This document shows positions 26,290 to 39,300 of a stretch of 64,000 nucleotides of DNA, in pieces. Source of the stretch: Ptychodera flava (lineage: Eukaryota; Hemichordata; Enteropneusta; Ptychoderidae). The translations under genes and the position numbers were made by a program. The DNA lies in NCBI RefSeq assembly GCF_041260155.1, contig NC_091943.1, forward strand, positions 21,390,283 to 21,454,282, given 5' to 3'. Position 1 is the stretch's first letter, and each line of letters begins with the position of its first letter. The notes under the pieces are model-generated. The model was not told where the DNA came from. It saw only the letters and a list, made by a program, of their open reading frames with translations, and ran no database searches.

Positions 26290-26796
26290 CATAATTGAAA
26301 ATGTTTTCGGTGGAGATAAGTGAGTGCACATCCCTGCGTGATCCAACTATAACTATACGTATGGGACAAAGTATCCGCCCTCTGTGTGCGCATACAGGTC
26401 TTATGATAGACTGTCGACTAACACTGACATACTGATAGATTATAAAACCGGGTCAAAAACTGTAAATTTATACATCTCCGTAGTTATAAATTCATTGTTT
26501 TTCATAATCACCTTATCCCAGCCATATATTCACTTGGCATGATGCTCTTTGATAAATATTGGTGACATTAAATATACATGACCACTGCAATAAAATATGA
26601 AATTTGAACATTTTTAAAAAGGGAAAAGTAATACACAATCAAAAGGCTAAGAGTAAGTCCTTCCCTTCTAGTCCAAAAATGGAATAACCCTTTAGTTTAC
26701 AAGAATTAGGTGGCCCATTTAAAATATATCATTGGGGAATTGGGTTGTTTGTAACTAAAATTCCAAAAATTATGAAAAAAGTCATTTGAAAGAAGA
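26290..26796. other. FPGS 3' flank
   Basis: Presumed 3' UTR and downstream flank of FPGS; no other feature recognised. Confidence 0.5.
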
Positions 26797-27397
26797 TCAA
26801 CATACATGAATATCGTCATTATTACTTTTTGTGGCTATGCTTGGGTCCAACACTTTGATTGCGCCCCCAACTAGATGCAGACTCCCAGTCACTAGAACCT
26901 GGATGTGTTTGGCACCACACACGCTATCCGGCGGGGACGGATCCTCCGAACGTGGTGAGCTGAGTTTTGTGTCCTTGGCACAAGCCGCCCATTGTAAGGC
27001 ATCGACGATGCATGGAAACACAATTGACTTTGCTTTTCTCTGTTTCGGGGTATCAATTTCGTCTCCGTTGCCATTATGCACTGAGTTAGGTTCGCGAGGT
27101 GTTCCGTAGTTCGGGTACGGTAATCCGTCCATGTACGAAACATTCTCCTTCGGTCTGCTCAGATAGCTTGATTTCAGGAGATGACCGCGCTTGTCGCATC
27201 AACTTGACCACCCTTCGTTAGTGCCTCAAGGGCACTGACTGAGTCTTGTAAGAACTGAGTTCTTGAAGATGATGCTGTTGATGGTGATGGTGGTTGAGAT
27301 AGGAGTCCGGCCTCCTTTTCAAGCTCTTGCCATGATGCTCGGTGCTTTTCACATCTTGCCTGCTGTTTCTGTGTTGTCGTCATCAGATTGGTTTGAT
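26797..27397 (-). CDS. FPGS: FPGS exon 11 with internal frame break
   Basis: The upstream part (27,397 to about 27,195) reads [10 protein letters not shown] and then a Ser/Pro-rich stretch, ending at a TGA if read through. The C-terminal part (about 27,192-26,797) reads [14 protein letters not shown], then [13 protein letters not shown] and [15 protein letters not shown], one frame away. A single missing base between VD and DKRGH restores one frame of the expected total length (2010 nt). A roughly 101-nt micro-intron with a poor donor (GTTCTT) is the less likely alternative. Confidence 0.85.
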
Positions 27398-30300
27398 CTG
27401 TGTTGAAAGAAACGCACAAGAAGAGCAAAAATTGATTATATTAGCTTTTTGAACATGTACAAGACAGTGTAAGCTATAAACAACTGGATCATCTGTATGC
27501 TGTTGGCTTCAGAAAGAATCAGGTTGTATTCGCTTTGTAAAAACACACACATAGAAAGGCTAAGTAGCTGGAACTTTTGGTGATTTTTTACTATTTTTTT
27601 ATTATTCTGTCAACTATACTTTCTTGTTCTACTTCCAAAGGCATGTTGAGATACACAGTATTCAGCTTGTCAACTCAGCCTGTACGTGTGTAAACTACAT
27701 TATTATTGTTGACAAATGAGTCCCAACTAGAATTCCAGTGTAAACAATATCAGCGCATTTTTCAGGTAAAAACACTGTGTTGGCAGACTAAATAGTTTTT
27801 GTTTCAATGGTGCTTTGGGGATTAGACAAATAGTTAACACATTGACAGATTTTTGCCTATCTGAAGAAAACAGAGCCGCATCCTCCTTGTGGCAAAAATC
27901 ATTGTTTGTTTGACGGTACCTTTCTTGGTGAACACAAATGTATGGTTGCACATTCATGTACCCCCTAAGATAATGTTGAAATGTAATACAGCTTGGCATG
28001 GGCCCAGTATTTGTCAGTTTGGGCCAAGTTTTTTGTTGATTTCTCTCTGGGTTATAAATTTTGGTTGTGGTGAAAATCCAATTGTGGCTTTAATGTACAT
28101 TTATGTAACTTAGTTCATATATGCATATTGCCTGATACCCTTGCTTGTGTAGACAGACCACTTACCTGCTGACGTTTGGCCATTGTAAATACTTGCTATG
28201 TTTGGGCAGAATGCTGCTGCATCAAATTTGCAGTCCACAAGTTCTCTCAACATTGGCTTCTCATTCCTGTCACCCATGGCATTGAATACCAGAACCCTAG
28301 CAACTGGTCCTCTGTTGAGAAAATTGCACGTCATTGAATATTAGAACTTTGGCAATTTCAATTCTCAAAGTGCTGCACAATTTGGTGTTTCATGCTTATG
28401 TCAGTCTATGCTGAAAAGTTTCCGACAAATCCCGCAGAAGCAGGCAAAAGTAAATGTCCCTATCCAACATCACACAATAGTCAAACCCTATTCTTTTCAA
28501 TTGGTAATGTTGGCTCTACATGGGAGGAAAAAGGGGGTGGAAGCTATCGATATGATGTTGAAAAAAGAAGCCTTACTCAATGGTCTTAGCCTCTTCATCT
28601 GCTATATCCATGAACCATTTCACGCACGCTTGTACACTGCGTGCCGTGTGGGCGCCGTCTAGATAATATGTAACCCTGTCCCTTGTCATCTTCTGTGTAC
28701 GACCTGCCCAATAACAACTTCGAAGCCCTACAAACAAATACACAAATCAAACTATTGGAACCATTGTTTATGACTTTCCATGTCATCATATTTGGTAACT
28801 CACAACAAATACTTCAACGCATAAGAAATGGGGAATATTTTACCATGCAGTGCTCACGGTTTTCTTAATATATTGGATCTGCACACTAAAATATACAGGT
28901 AAAAATAGATCAAGAAAGAATATAAGACTTACCATAGATGAAGGTGTCGATGATTTTGAATGTTGGTGCCGTCGTTATGCTCATTTCATCCAGGTCAATT
29001 TCACCATTCATTAGTTTCTGTTTCTTCAACTCAGGTGGTCCTTCAGTGAGAGCTGTAATGGTGATGGAGTTAGCCATTAACATTTGCCAAAATGCTGGTG
29101 TGGTAACACTTTTAGACAAATCTCAGCTCAAAATGGTGATTTTTCTGTCAGTTTTGAGTGACAAAGTCTGGCTTGTGCAGTACTAGAATGGAATTCAGTG
29201 TTCATCTTTGCACACTTCCACGCTTTTCTTCTGTTGTCACACAGCTGAATCACATTGGTAAGCAGAAATGAATATTTTTTTATCAAATTTCACCAAAATT
29301 TCAGTGATGCATCCATGCCTTGTTTCTTAAAACGCACTTATGCTTGTGTTTCACGTCAAATTATACGTTGGCAGAATAGGCGAGATGTTCAAAGGTTCTG
29401 TGAAGTCATCAGACTGAGATTTATCATGAAATGCTGTACTTCCATTGTAAATGTTATGAGCCAAGGGTATCACATGTTTGATGACAGTTAGAACAGATTT
29501 TTGACACAATGTTATTGCTAAAAATCTCTCAGAGTGGCAATTCCATCTTTGAATGTCAAGGTTATTTTGTCATGCATCATGTGGCAAATACAATGAAAAC
29601 AAAACACAATTTTTATGTCACTGCAAAACCACTTTTGCATGCGTCTATATCTCTGATACCATGTGAAAGGGGAGGGCTGGGGGAGGGAGAATTGGTTGAT
29701 GAAATGGACATTCCATGTTTGATTTTACACTTATGAGTTTTACCCCCTGACTGTATGATGTGAATGTGTGCATTTTGTACATGCAGACACAGTGCAAATC
29801 ATATTGCATGTTTTGTCTTGTCATTTCATTACATGTCATTAGGCAATTTGCATAGAGTAAATCATGAATATTCATATCAACTGAGATTGTGCAGGAAAGA
29901 ATGTTTGCTGTCATCTGGCACAACCTGTTTTTAGTTCTATACAAATTGTGGCCTTAAACATTACCGCATCACTTGACAGACTGACTGTATACAATCTATA
30001 TACTCACTAGCTTTATGTTCTTCAATCCAAGTCCGACAGAGCTGCATTGCAAGCGTGGCATTCTGTTTTTGATGTTCACCGGCAAGCCCTAGCTCCACGG
30101 GTCGTCCCTGCCAGTCATAGTTCTCAAAGTCAGGTGTTACCTGGATTGGGGCCTGTCATTGGAGATGGGAAGGTTTTGCAATATTTGATAAGTTGTAGAA
30201 AGGAAATAATGAAAGCAACTATACTGATATAAAAGTGAAGGTGAGAATTCTGAATAATTAAGACATTATGGATGGGCTTGGATGTGCCTTTCAATGTGAA

Positions 30301-33300
30301 AAACAACATGACAGCCAGCATTTTTCCTAATATTGTAAATAAAGTCTTCCTTGAAAATTCAGAAAAAAATTAGTCATAATTCATAATTATTATAATCTAC
30401 CACAGAAGATCTACTTGGCATATTTTGAGTCCATGTCTGTGCTTTATAGATCTTACGCTATGACAAAAGCTAACAGAAATTACATGTAAGTGATTTTAAA
30501 TTAATTGCACATCAACTTGGCTGAATGAACGGAGAGAATGAGGCATGCGACTTTCACGTGATTGCCATTTTTGATAGCCTTAAATTGAAATTAAACGATA
30601 CGAGAAAGGACTAAATATAGTCATCTCATTGAATGAAACACACAATACCAAAAACTGTCACTAGAGGGCAGTCTTTTCTGCGCAAATCAAACACACTCAG
30701 AAAAACCACACAAGCAAACCATTATTCCTGGTTTGAATTTGTTATGGAGGATAATAAAGTGCAACTTACTTGTAGTTCTCGAGCTCTTTTAATGACAGCT
30801 TCCATGGCTGGGGATGGCTGAGGCACTGTGAAGGCTGGCCTACCAGGCTGTTACACATGTCAGAAATTGAAGTAACAATTTGAGAAATGAAGTTTCAGGG
30901 AACTTTATTCAGATTTGCAGATTTGAGGATATACATAGCTGATCATTTGGAGATACATATCTCAATGATTCAACAAATATGAGTACTTTCTATAATGGGA
31001 TGCATACATGCACTACATTGTACAAGTGTTGATGAATAATTTGAATATTCTTTTTTAGTGCATACTATACTGAAACATCTGAAAATAAGTCTTATGAGAA
31101 AGTGCTATGCTGCAACATGTATCTACAGTGACATATGACTTACACTTGGCATTCTTGGTGATAAGTATATTAACATTGTACACTTTAAGCTTGCAAAGCC
31201 TGCTTTGGTTGTGCTTTAAAGAATACTTTCTGAATACAGTCACGAACGAGTGTAATGCCTGCACACATATGAAAAGTGTATGCTACAGGCCAGTACAATA
31301 GTAAATCTGGGGTGCACATCAATATTTGGTAAAGTTCAGCTGCATGGTCTGTTTGTATCTTGCATAAAACTGACTCAAATCTAGGGTTAGCCAAGCTTTC
31401 CGAACCTTGTACCTCATTTGACCATTGATGTCAGGTGTAATCCTTGATCAATGTCGAGGTTTCCTTTATCTGTGTGTTCCAAATGCCAAGGGTCAAGCAT
31501 GAAAATGGAAAAGGCTGTATTTGCATAAACGTCACATGCTTTTCAGGGCAAAGGTCACTATGAAATGTATATGGGCAAAGATTGCATTGATATGTCATAC
31601 AGTTTCTAGATACCATTGTTTCAAAGCATTCTGTCACCCAGCTATCAACATCATTCTGCTGCCTAGTTTATTTCTCCTGGAATCAATGCATTTGACCTCA
31701 ATTCACTGACTTGCCTTTGACATCGTTGTCATTGTTCTAAGGTCTGATTTATAAAATTTATAGATTAAGATAGAGTGTGCCTCAGACACAGATATTTAGA
31801 CTCTCACATTTTTATAATCCTTTTTTTTGTTGACCACTTTTTACAGTTAATATTTTGCAATTCATGGAATAATTAGAATTTTCACTGGCTTATCAATTTT
31901 TCAACATATAGTTAACACAGGGTTGGCGGCCATTTTAGATTTCCAGTGTAGGTAAATTATTTAATAATTTGTTTCTCTTGTACCAAATGTTGCAGAGTGA
32001 CCCTGATTTTATTCTGGATTTCTAAACAAAATGGTTTATTTAAAGTTCCCATTTGGTCTGTCACATTGATTTAATTACTAACTGATTTAAAACAAATATT
32101 TTTGTGCTGATGTGATGAGGTCAATCTGCCTTGATCCTGTGATAACCACTCACCTTGCATATGCCGGCTTTATGCCATGCAATTTTATCCAGAGTATCTC
32201 CAAGGACTGAGGTGTGATCCATTCCCAGGGAAGTGATGCCAGTCACCACCGGACACCTAACCACGTTTGTGCAGTCATAGGCACCTCCTATGCCAACCTC
32301 AACAATTGCAACATCAACCTGATTGGAGAAAACAATGTGAAAACTACCACATTCAAATTACTTGACACGTATGTGCATTTTTGTCAGCACACAAATATGG
32401 ACATAGTACATGTAATTGCTCAATGCAAATACTAAAACACATTCTGTACATGAATTGAGATTAAAATATTCCTCACATCTTCCAAAAGCAAAAGTTCTAG
32501 TTACACACCTATGGTTTAGCGTGCTCAGCTCAACCAAGTATTGGGACTTAACAGTATTAGGATATGTCTTCCGAGATACAACTGGAACAAATCTTGTCAC
32601 ACCTAGTCAGTGTTTTTGCTAAGGTTTGGGAATATCGGTAAATTATTTGGGAACCCTGGTAACATTGCTGCTGTCCCCTAATCTGATTGCATTGATATAC
32701 CAAGGGGAACCTCGGTAAAATGACTGGGGAACCCCCGTAACATTTACCGGGGTACCGTCCTTAACAAAAACACTGCCTAGTTTATTATTTCCGCCATTTG
32801 AGACTTTATGGATCTTTTTTGTAATAACATTAGGGACAAATTTTTTATTCTGTTTGACGGAATAATTGAAAATTATCTTGACAAATATTTCCAATGTTTG
32901 ACACAGAATACATTTAGTTTTGAATTCGTAATCCGGCAAAATTTACCATACCTATAAACATCTGCCAACCTATTATCCACTACATACTATGTCCCCTTTT
33001 CACCGTATAATTTGGTATGATGGCACTCCTATTAATACTACAGATTACCTTAATGTGTAGGGATTAATGTGGAGGGATTCAAAACTTTATAAAGTCTCTT
33101 TAGAAACACATACAGCAAAGGACACGTACCTTTTCCTGTATGAAGACATGGAAGGCCAGGATTGTGAGGAATCGGAAATAGGCTGGCATGGCACCATCGT
33201 GGAGGTCCTTGGTTTCTTCAAGACGGCTAAAAACCCTGAAGAAATATTTACTGAACTCATCTTTAGCCAGAGGTATTCCGTTGATACGGATCCTTTCGCG

Positions 33301-36300
33301 AACTTCAACTAAATGTGGAGAACTGGAAAAAAATGGAGAGAAGTTACCGTGAATTTATCATGAGTGAAATAGTGAAAGAACAGTATCTATTACCAATTTA
33401 ACAGGCCAGTACTGGATGTAACCTTTGATGATACTTTCACAGTTTTTTCACCATAATTCTCTGTTCTTCTCCCCATAGCATGTTGAGATACAAAGTGTTC
33501 AGCTTGTCAACTCAGCCTGTACATAAGTACAGTGCATTGTGATCGTTGACAAATGAATTCTAGGATGAGAATTCAAATTCAAACAAAAACAGTGATTTTA
33601 CAAGTATAGATCCTGTGTCGACAAGCTAAATAGTTAGTGTATGAACATCATGCTACAGGCAGTAGAGCAAGAACTTCCAGCTGACAGACAAAATTTACAA
33701 AAAAGCGGCTCTTCAAAGAAGATTATCGATGCCACTGTCGATATCAATGTAATCGCAGATCATGATTGACATGATTGCCAACACACTATCAAGACAGGCA
33801 GGAATCCGGAAATGATCATGACATTTCACATTTTATGCTCTGCTGGACTAACCATGTAGCTAAGGAGATGACCTTTGACCCTGTCCACACCTAGCAGTAC
33901 GGTACCAAATGCAAATTACCCTACAGGTTATAATTGTTAGCTCTGTACCACAAATGGTATCAGACAGCCTGCTTACAGAGGATCAGAGAAACCCTGATAG
34001 TGAGATTTTGCATAATTTATTCATGTATTTTGCATTTGAAATATCAAAAAGTCTGATCTCAGATTGTAATTATAGAGACATGTAAAAGAAAAATACTCTG
34101 CATACATAAAAAAAGCTAGTCAGATGCCCACAGTGAACTGAGTATTCACTGGAAATCAACAAACAAAAATTAGTATTAGTGAATGAAACAAATGTGTTTC
34201 TCAGATTTCATGGTCAGATCATTCCTGTTGACAAAAGAAAGAGAGCTATATGGTTTCTTTGCCTCACTCGTATTGAGTACTGATTAACTGAATAACAAAT
34301 GAGTGACTTTTTTCAAAGTTTTTAACCCCAATTACCATATTTCCATTAGAAAACAAGCGACAGCTAAGTAGAATTACATCCATGACTAACATGTCAGTGG
34401 GCTAATGATTGTTGATGAGATGAGATTTAGAGCATAGAACTGGATACATGGTCAAACGTACCAGGTTTCTGACCAAATCACCATGACTCAATATGTTATT
34501 CAAGGTGGATGGCGCAGTGCAGAACTCAGTAGTTGGAAATTTCTTGAGTTTACACAACGTCTAAAAGCATAGTCCCTCAACACACTGGTTTGGAAACGCC
34601 TGGTCCCTATTGTTATGATGCGCCTTATGGTTTGATAAGATGTCTGTGTTAGTAATTGTAGGGCTTCATTTCTGTTTGAATATGATCCACCCCCACCAAA
34701 ATAAACACCACATTTCATGTGATACCTGCCGTAAAAGTTTATTATCAGGCAACTGGTAAAGTGAGAAAACGCCGTTTACTGGATTGGAATGCAGGCGAGC
34801 TACCGTCACTGTCACTTTGTTTTACGGAAATCAAATCAACAAAACCAAAAGACCGATCTCTCCAAAACCTAATACGGTAGATTCTTCATTTTTTGAAATG
34901 GTTGACGTAGGCTTCACATATTGGAGTAAATATCAGTGGTTCTGGTAACAAATGTTGGAAACAAAAACGTGACGAAAATGGGTATGAAATACAGATGCCA
35001 AATTATAATGCACTTACAATTCCTAATCCGGTACTTCACATATTAAAACATGGGGCCCGGGGGCACCGACGTCCTTTGTACCTCCTTACTGTTTATTAAT
35101 TGCCATAAATGTGAAATTTGGCAAAATGTCAAATTGTTTTGACATAAATGAAAGTTATTTGAACTGGTTGGTTACCGCTCCAGCATAAGTTCAAGTGTGG
35201 ATTGTAAGTATCAACAACCTTGATATGAACCATTGACTGAAAAACATTTGCTTGTTACACTCACCACACTTGTACTTAGTATTTGGAGTGTATACCTATC
35301 TACAATACAATGATAAAAAGTTTGGACTCTGTAGGTCAACAGTGCATCTTTAATGTATGAGACTAAATAAGCTTACCCCTCAAGTATGTATAGGCCAAAA
35401 ACAATATTTAATTTTGAATTATGTAGTGCAGGAAAGGACATACAATCAGGGTTAGCGGTAGGATTTTCAAGTTAGTAGCCACACTTACTCAGTGTGGCTA
35501 ATTTGGTCCTAATTTTATTAGCCACACGCAACTTTCATTAGCCACACAGTAGACATGATGTTTAAGTAAACTAATTAAAACATTTGTAAAAACACATTCA
35601 GAGACACACAAGACCTTATAAACATTTTTCAAGAACAGACAAATCATCATTATGTGATTTGGGAAAATTGTTTGAAGTCAGACCAAAATAAAAATGAAAA
35701 AAAGTAATATTGATTTATGTTACATCCTCATCTATATATACTCTTTTGTTGTTGATTTTGCAAAACCTGTATTGCACTTTATGATCAAGATCCCCAATGG
35801 GGATAGGATTTCAATAAAGGCTTACTTCACTTTACTTTATGTGCTCTTACCCTGGTTAAACCCCGATACAGAAAGGTGATGAGCGTATAATAGATCATTA
35901 CAGTTAATAAAATTACTTTTCCGATCAGAAAAACTATTGAAAAGGTGTTACAACAATGGGACATTGAAGTTCCCGCGACAGCATCGCTAGGAAAATGGCA
36001 CGTTTTGCCAGTACCTTCATGAATCTGTGTCCCTCCGTACCCCCGTTACCTAAATAGAATAGTCCCACTCCGCACATCCGCCATTGTTTATTCTCACTCA
36101 AGGCCACGATGAGACGTTGGTTTTCCTTCTCTAAATATGCAATTTCATTTGTTTGACGCTATATATCAGTTCATCAGTGAAGAGTTTTTACCGATTACTA
36201 TTACAACTTTCACTGCTACGTCGTTGTTTTCACAAGATGTAGACCGTTTGATATTGCAATGTCGACTTGCTTTTATCATGTGCAGTCAATGCACATGCCA

Positions 36301-39300
36301 TGCCAGCTGGTTTTATGGTTCACACAATGCTGTCGATCGACAGCATACACGACGTCTTTGTTTCACGTTTACTTTTCACAAGTTATGATTAATGTGGAAA
36401 TTTCACTAAAATATCGCTGATCCAGGGATTTTGTAATCAGTTTGATTTGATACTGTGATATGAAATATTGTGTCAATAAAGCAAACAAACAACAAACAAC
36501 AACAAACAACATTAGTTATCGTGACCTTGCTAAAGTGCAATCTCGGATCATGTATGATCTGATGATCATGCCAAATTACCATGTCGGATTATGCCGTGAT
36601 TCTGAAGTGCGCGTACTTCCTTAGTAAATCGGTCAACATAAAACTTTAAAAGCACACACTTTAGCGATCGAAGTCAAAAATGATGTCAAAATCAATGCAC
36701 AACTGTCGAAATTACCCAAAAAGCAACAGAAAACTAAAAGGAATCGCTGTGTCGAAAGGACAGTACGTTAACATAAAAAGACGCCAGTTTGTTATGACAT
36801 GGAGGCCGGAGGTAGAAGGACAGAGCATTCCCTTGCTCTCACCCAGCTATTAGTACGGGCCGCCGGTCGGGTTGCCTCGCAATGGATTTGCCGGTACTGG
36901 GGAGTACCGAGTACGGAGCCTCGGAGGCCATCATTCTTCAGTCTATCGAAGGAGCGTTTCGTGCCAAAAAATACATGACAGCAATCAAATATACGCTAAA
37001 ACCTTTAAAACGTCAAAATTCGCAACTGACCGAGAAACATGAAGGCCTCGGGGTTTTTTTTTCAAAGTCCTCGAAAAACAACGCTAACTTGTTATGTGCG
37101 CATGCGCATATTAAGGGGAGACCCATTTGATTTCGGGGGGGGGGGGGTATGCAGGAAGTGGGTATGGGAACTTTTTTTGTTAGAGAGACAGCATTTTTGA
37201 TTTCTACAGTCAGACCTGCATCAATTTTTTTTTCAAATGGAGTAGCAGTGCAATTTTCAAATTTAAGCCAGTGTTTCACATATCACAGGATGTTTTTATT
37301 TATTCATTTTACATTCCAACAAATGACAAACAAATGGAAAGTCTATTATATATACAACTTTAAATTATAGAACACTTTTTTAGCAAATCAACTGTGATCA
37401 GTACTATACCTGCTTTTCTTTAAAACAGTCAATTCCTTTTATGTTCTCAGGGGAGATGTTATCTTTTGTGGTCAGAGAAACAAGGCTCACACATTGTATT
37501 TCATTATATTTGTTGTTCCTCAATTTCATTGTCAACTTGTAATCTTTCTAACATAAACATATTTATATTGAGAGAATAATTGTATGGTTTTAACACTAGT
37601 TTATTGACTCCTATCTTGTGTTTTAAATTTTCACGATTTACAGAAGTCAAATAGTCCCATCTAGATATTGCCTATACCATTGAGATATTGCAACAGAAAT
37701 CCTGAAACATGATTTCTTGGGTCAGAAAAGGGAGAAAAACATCGAGTGCACCGAGGTGTAAAGTAGTGAATGCTTATATCATAAGTGCTGGAAGAAAACA
37801 CATAAGAATTACTTGTGGTAAAAACATTTGCGTGCCTTTGGCAGCATGCCAGCAAAGAATACATGAGAATGAAGTTTCCAAAATTTTGCTCATTTCAACA
37901 GCATTGTGACAATTCCTTTTTATTTCTGTCTGTTATGAGAATATTTTTTTCTCAAGCCATTACAGGCTTAATTTTTTTCTTTTATTTCACCTGGTGACAA
38001 TTTTTTTTCTCGAAATCCTCTATACCCCCCAGAAATCAAGTGGTTCTCCCCTAAGTGAGCCCCTGACCTATACGGGCCAGTGGATTACTTCCTCAGTAGA
38101 ACTGATATGCCTGCCAGTACCGGTGTTTATCGCCTACGGAGGCCATCATCTTCAGTCGATCAAAGGCGCCTTTCGTACCAAAAAATACACACAGCTGCAA
38201 AAGTGCATCACTGTCAACTTTACCAAAAATGTGCCCATACCGAGAAACAAGATGGCGTCCGTTTCGATTCTTCAACTCAGATTTTGTCCTACAGTTGTGC
38301 GCATGCGCAGACGGTAGCTTTAGCGAAAGTGAGGCAAAATCAAGTAAATATAAAATAAAAATGGATAAAAATATTGTTTAAAAATAATGTGAGGCATGTA
38401 TCACCAAATCTTGAACATTTCTGACGGTATTTCAACTATACGAACACCCATGCCAAACATCACAATAATCAAATCAGTGGTTTTGAGGAAAAAGTGAAAA
38501 TAGTGGTTATCAGAAAAAAGCTAAAAAAGTGACTTTAAAATGATTCAATCAAAAAAAAAAAAAGACCGTTTGAGATACATGCCCAAGTGACCACCAGACC
38601 AAATTTCAGAAAAAGTTACTGAAGCGTTTCTGAGATACCTGCGTCCACAGCATACGGCCCACTGTATGCAACAACAGAGGCCGCGTCATCACATTAGTAC
38701 TTTGGGCCTTTGGCCCAAAGGACTAACAATAGGTGTTTCCCAACCGGTGTGTGGAGGGACTGTGCTAAAACAATCTAAGAATCAGAAACTACTTTATTAA
38801 CTTCCACAGTCAAAAACAAACACTGGCGACTTTTCTGTATTGTTTTCTACTATTCTCTTCCAAAAACTTTAAAATTTTAGGGAGGGGTCGTAAGAACTAC
38901 ACTCAAAGGCTGCACAGGATCCATACAACCAATGTACACTGCGTATCCAAGGTACATTGGTGTTGCAGCTGTGTTGATGTGCAGGCGCAGTTCCGATGAC
39001 CTGTGTCCCTTTAAAGGGTCATATTTCCTGGCATGGTTTACTTACTGTTCTCTGTGCGCACCTATCTAATTCACACCTTGCAAACGATGTCGTTATATCA
39101 AATTTTAGATTGGTTGAAACAATTTACTTGCTGTTTAATCTCATCAGGAATATGTTTCTTTGGCATATTTTTAGGACCAACTACACAGTAAGTGAGGCTA
39201 CCCACAATTCCCCTTGATTTGTTCACTCAGACATTTTTTGCTAAAGGCTTTTTCAATTTTAACAGTTTCTTAACAATTTTTAACTTACAATTTAAGTTCA

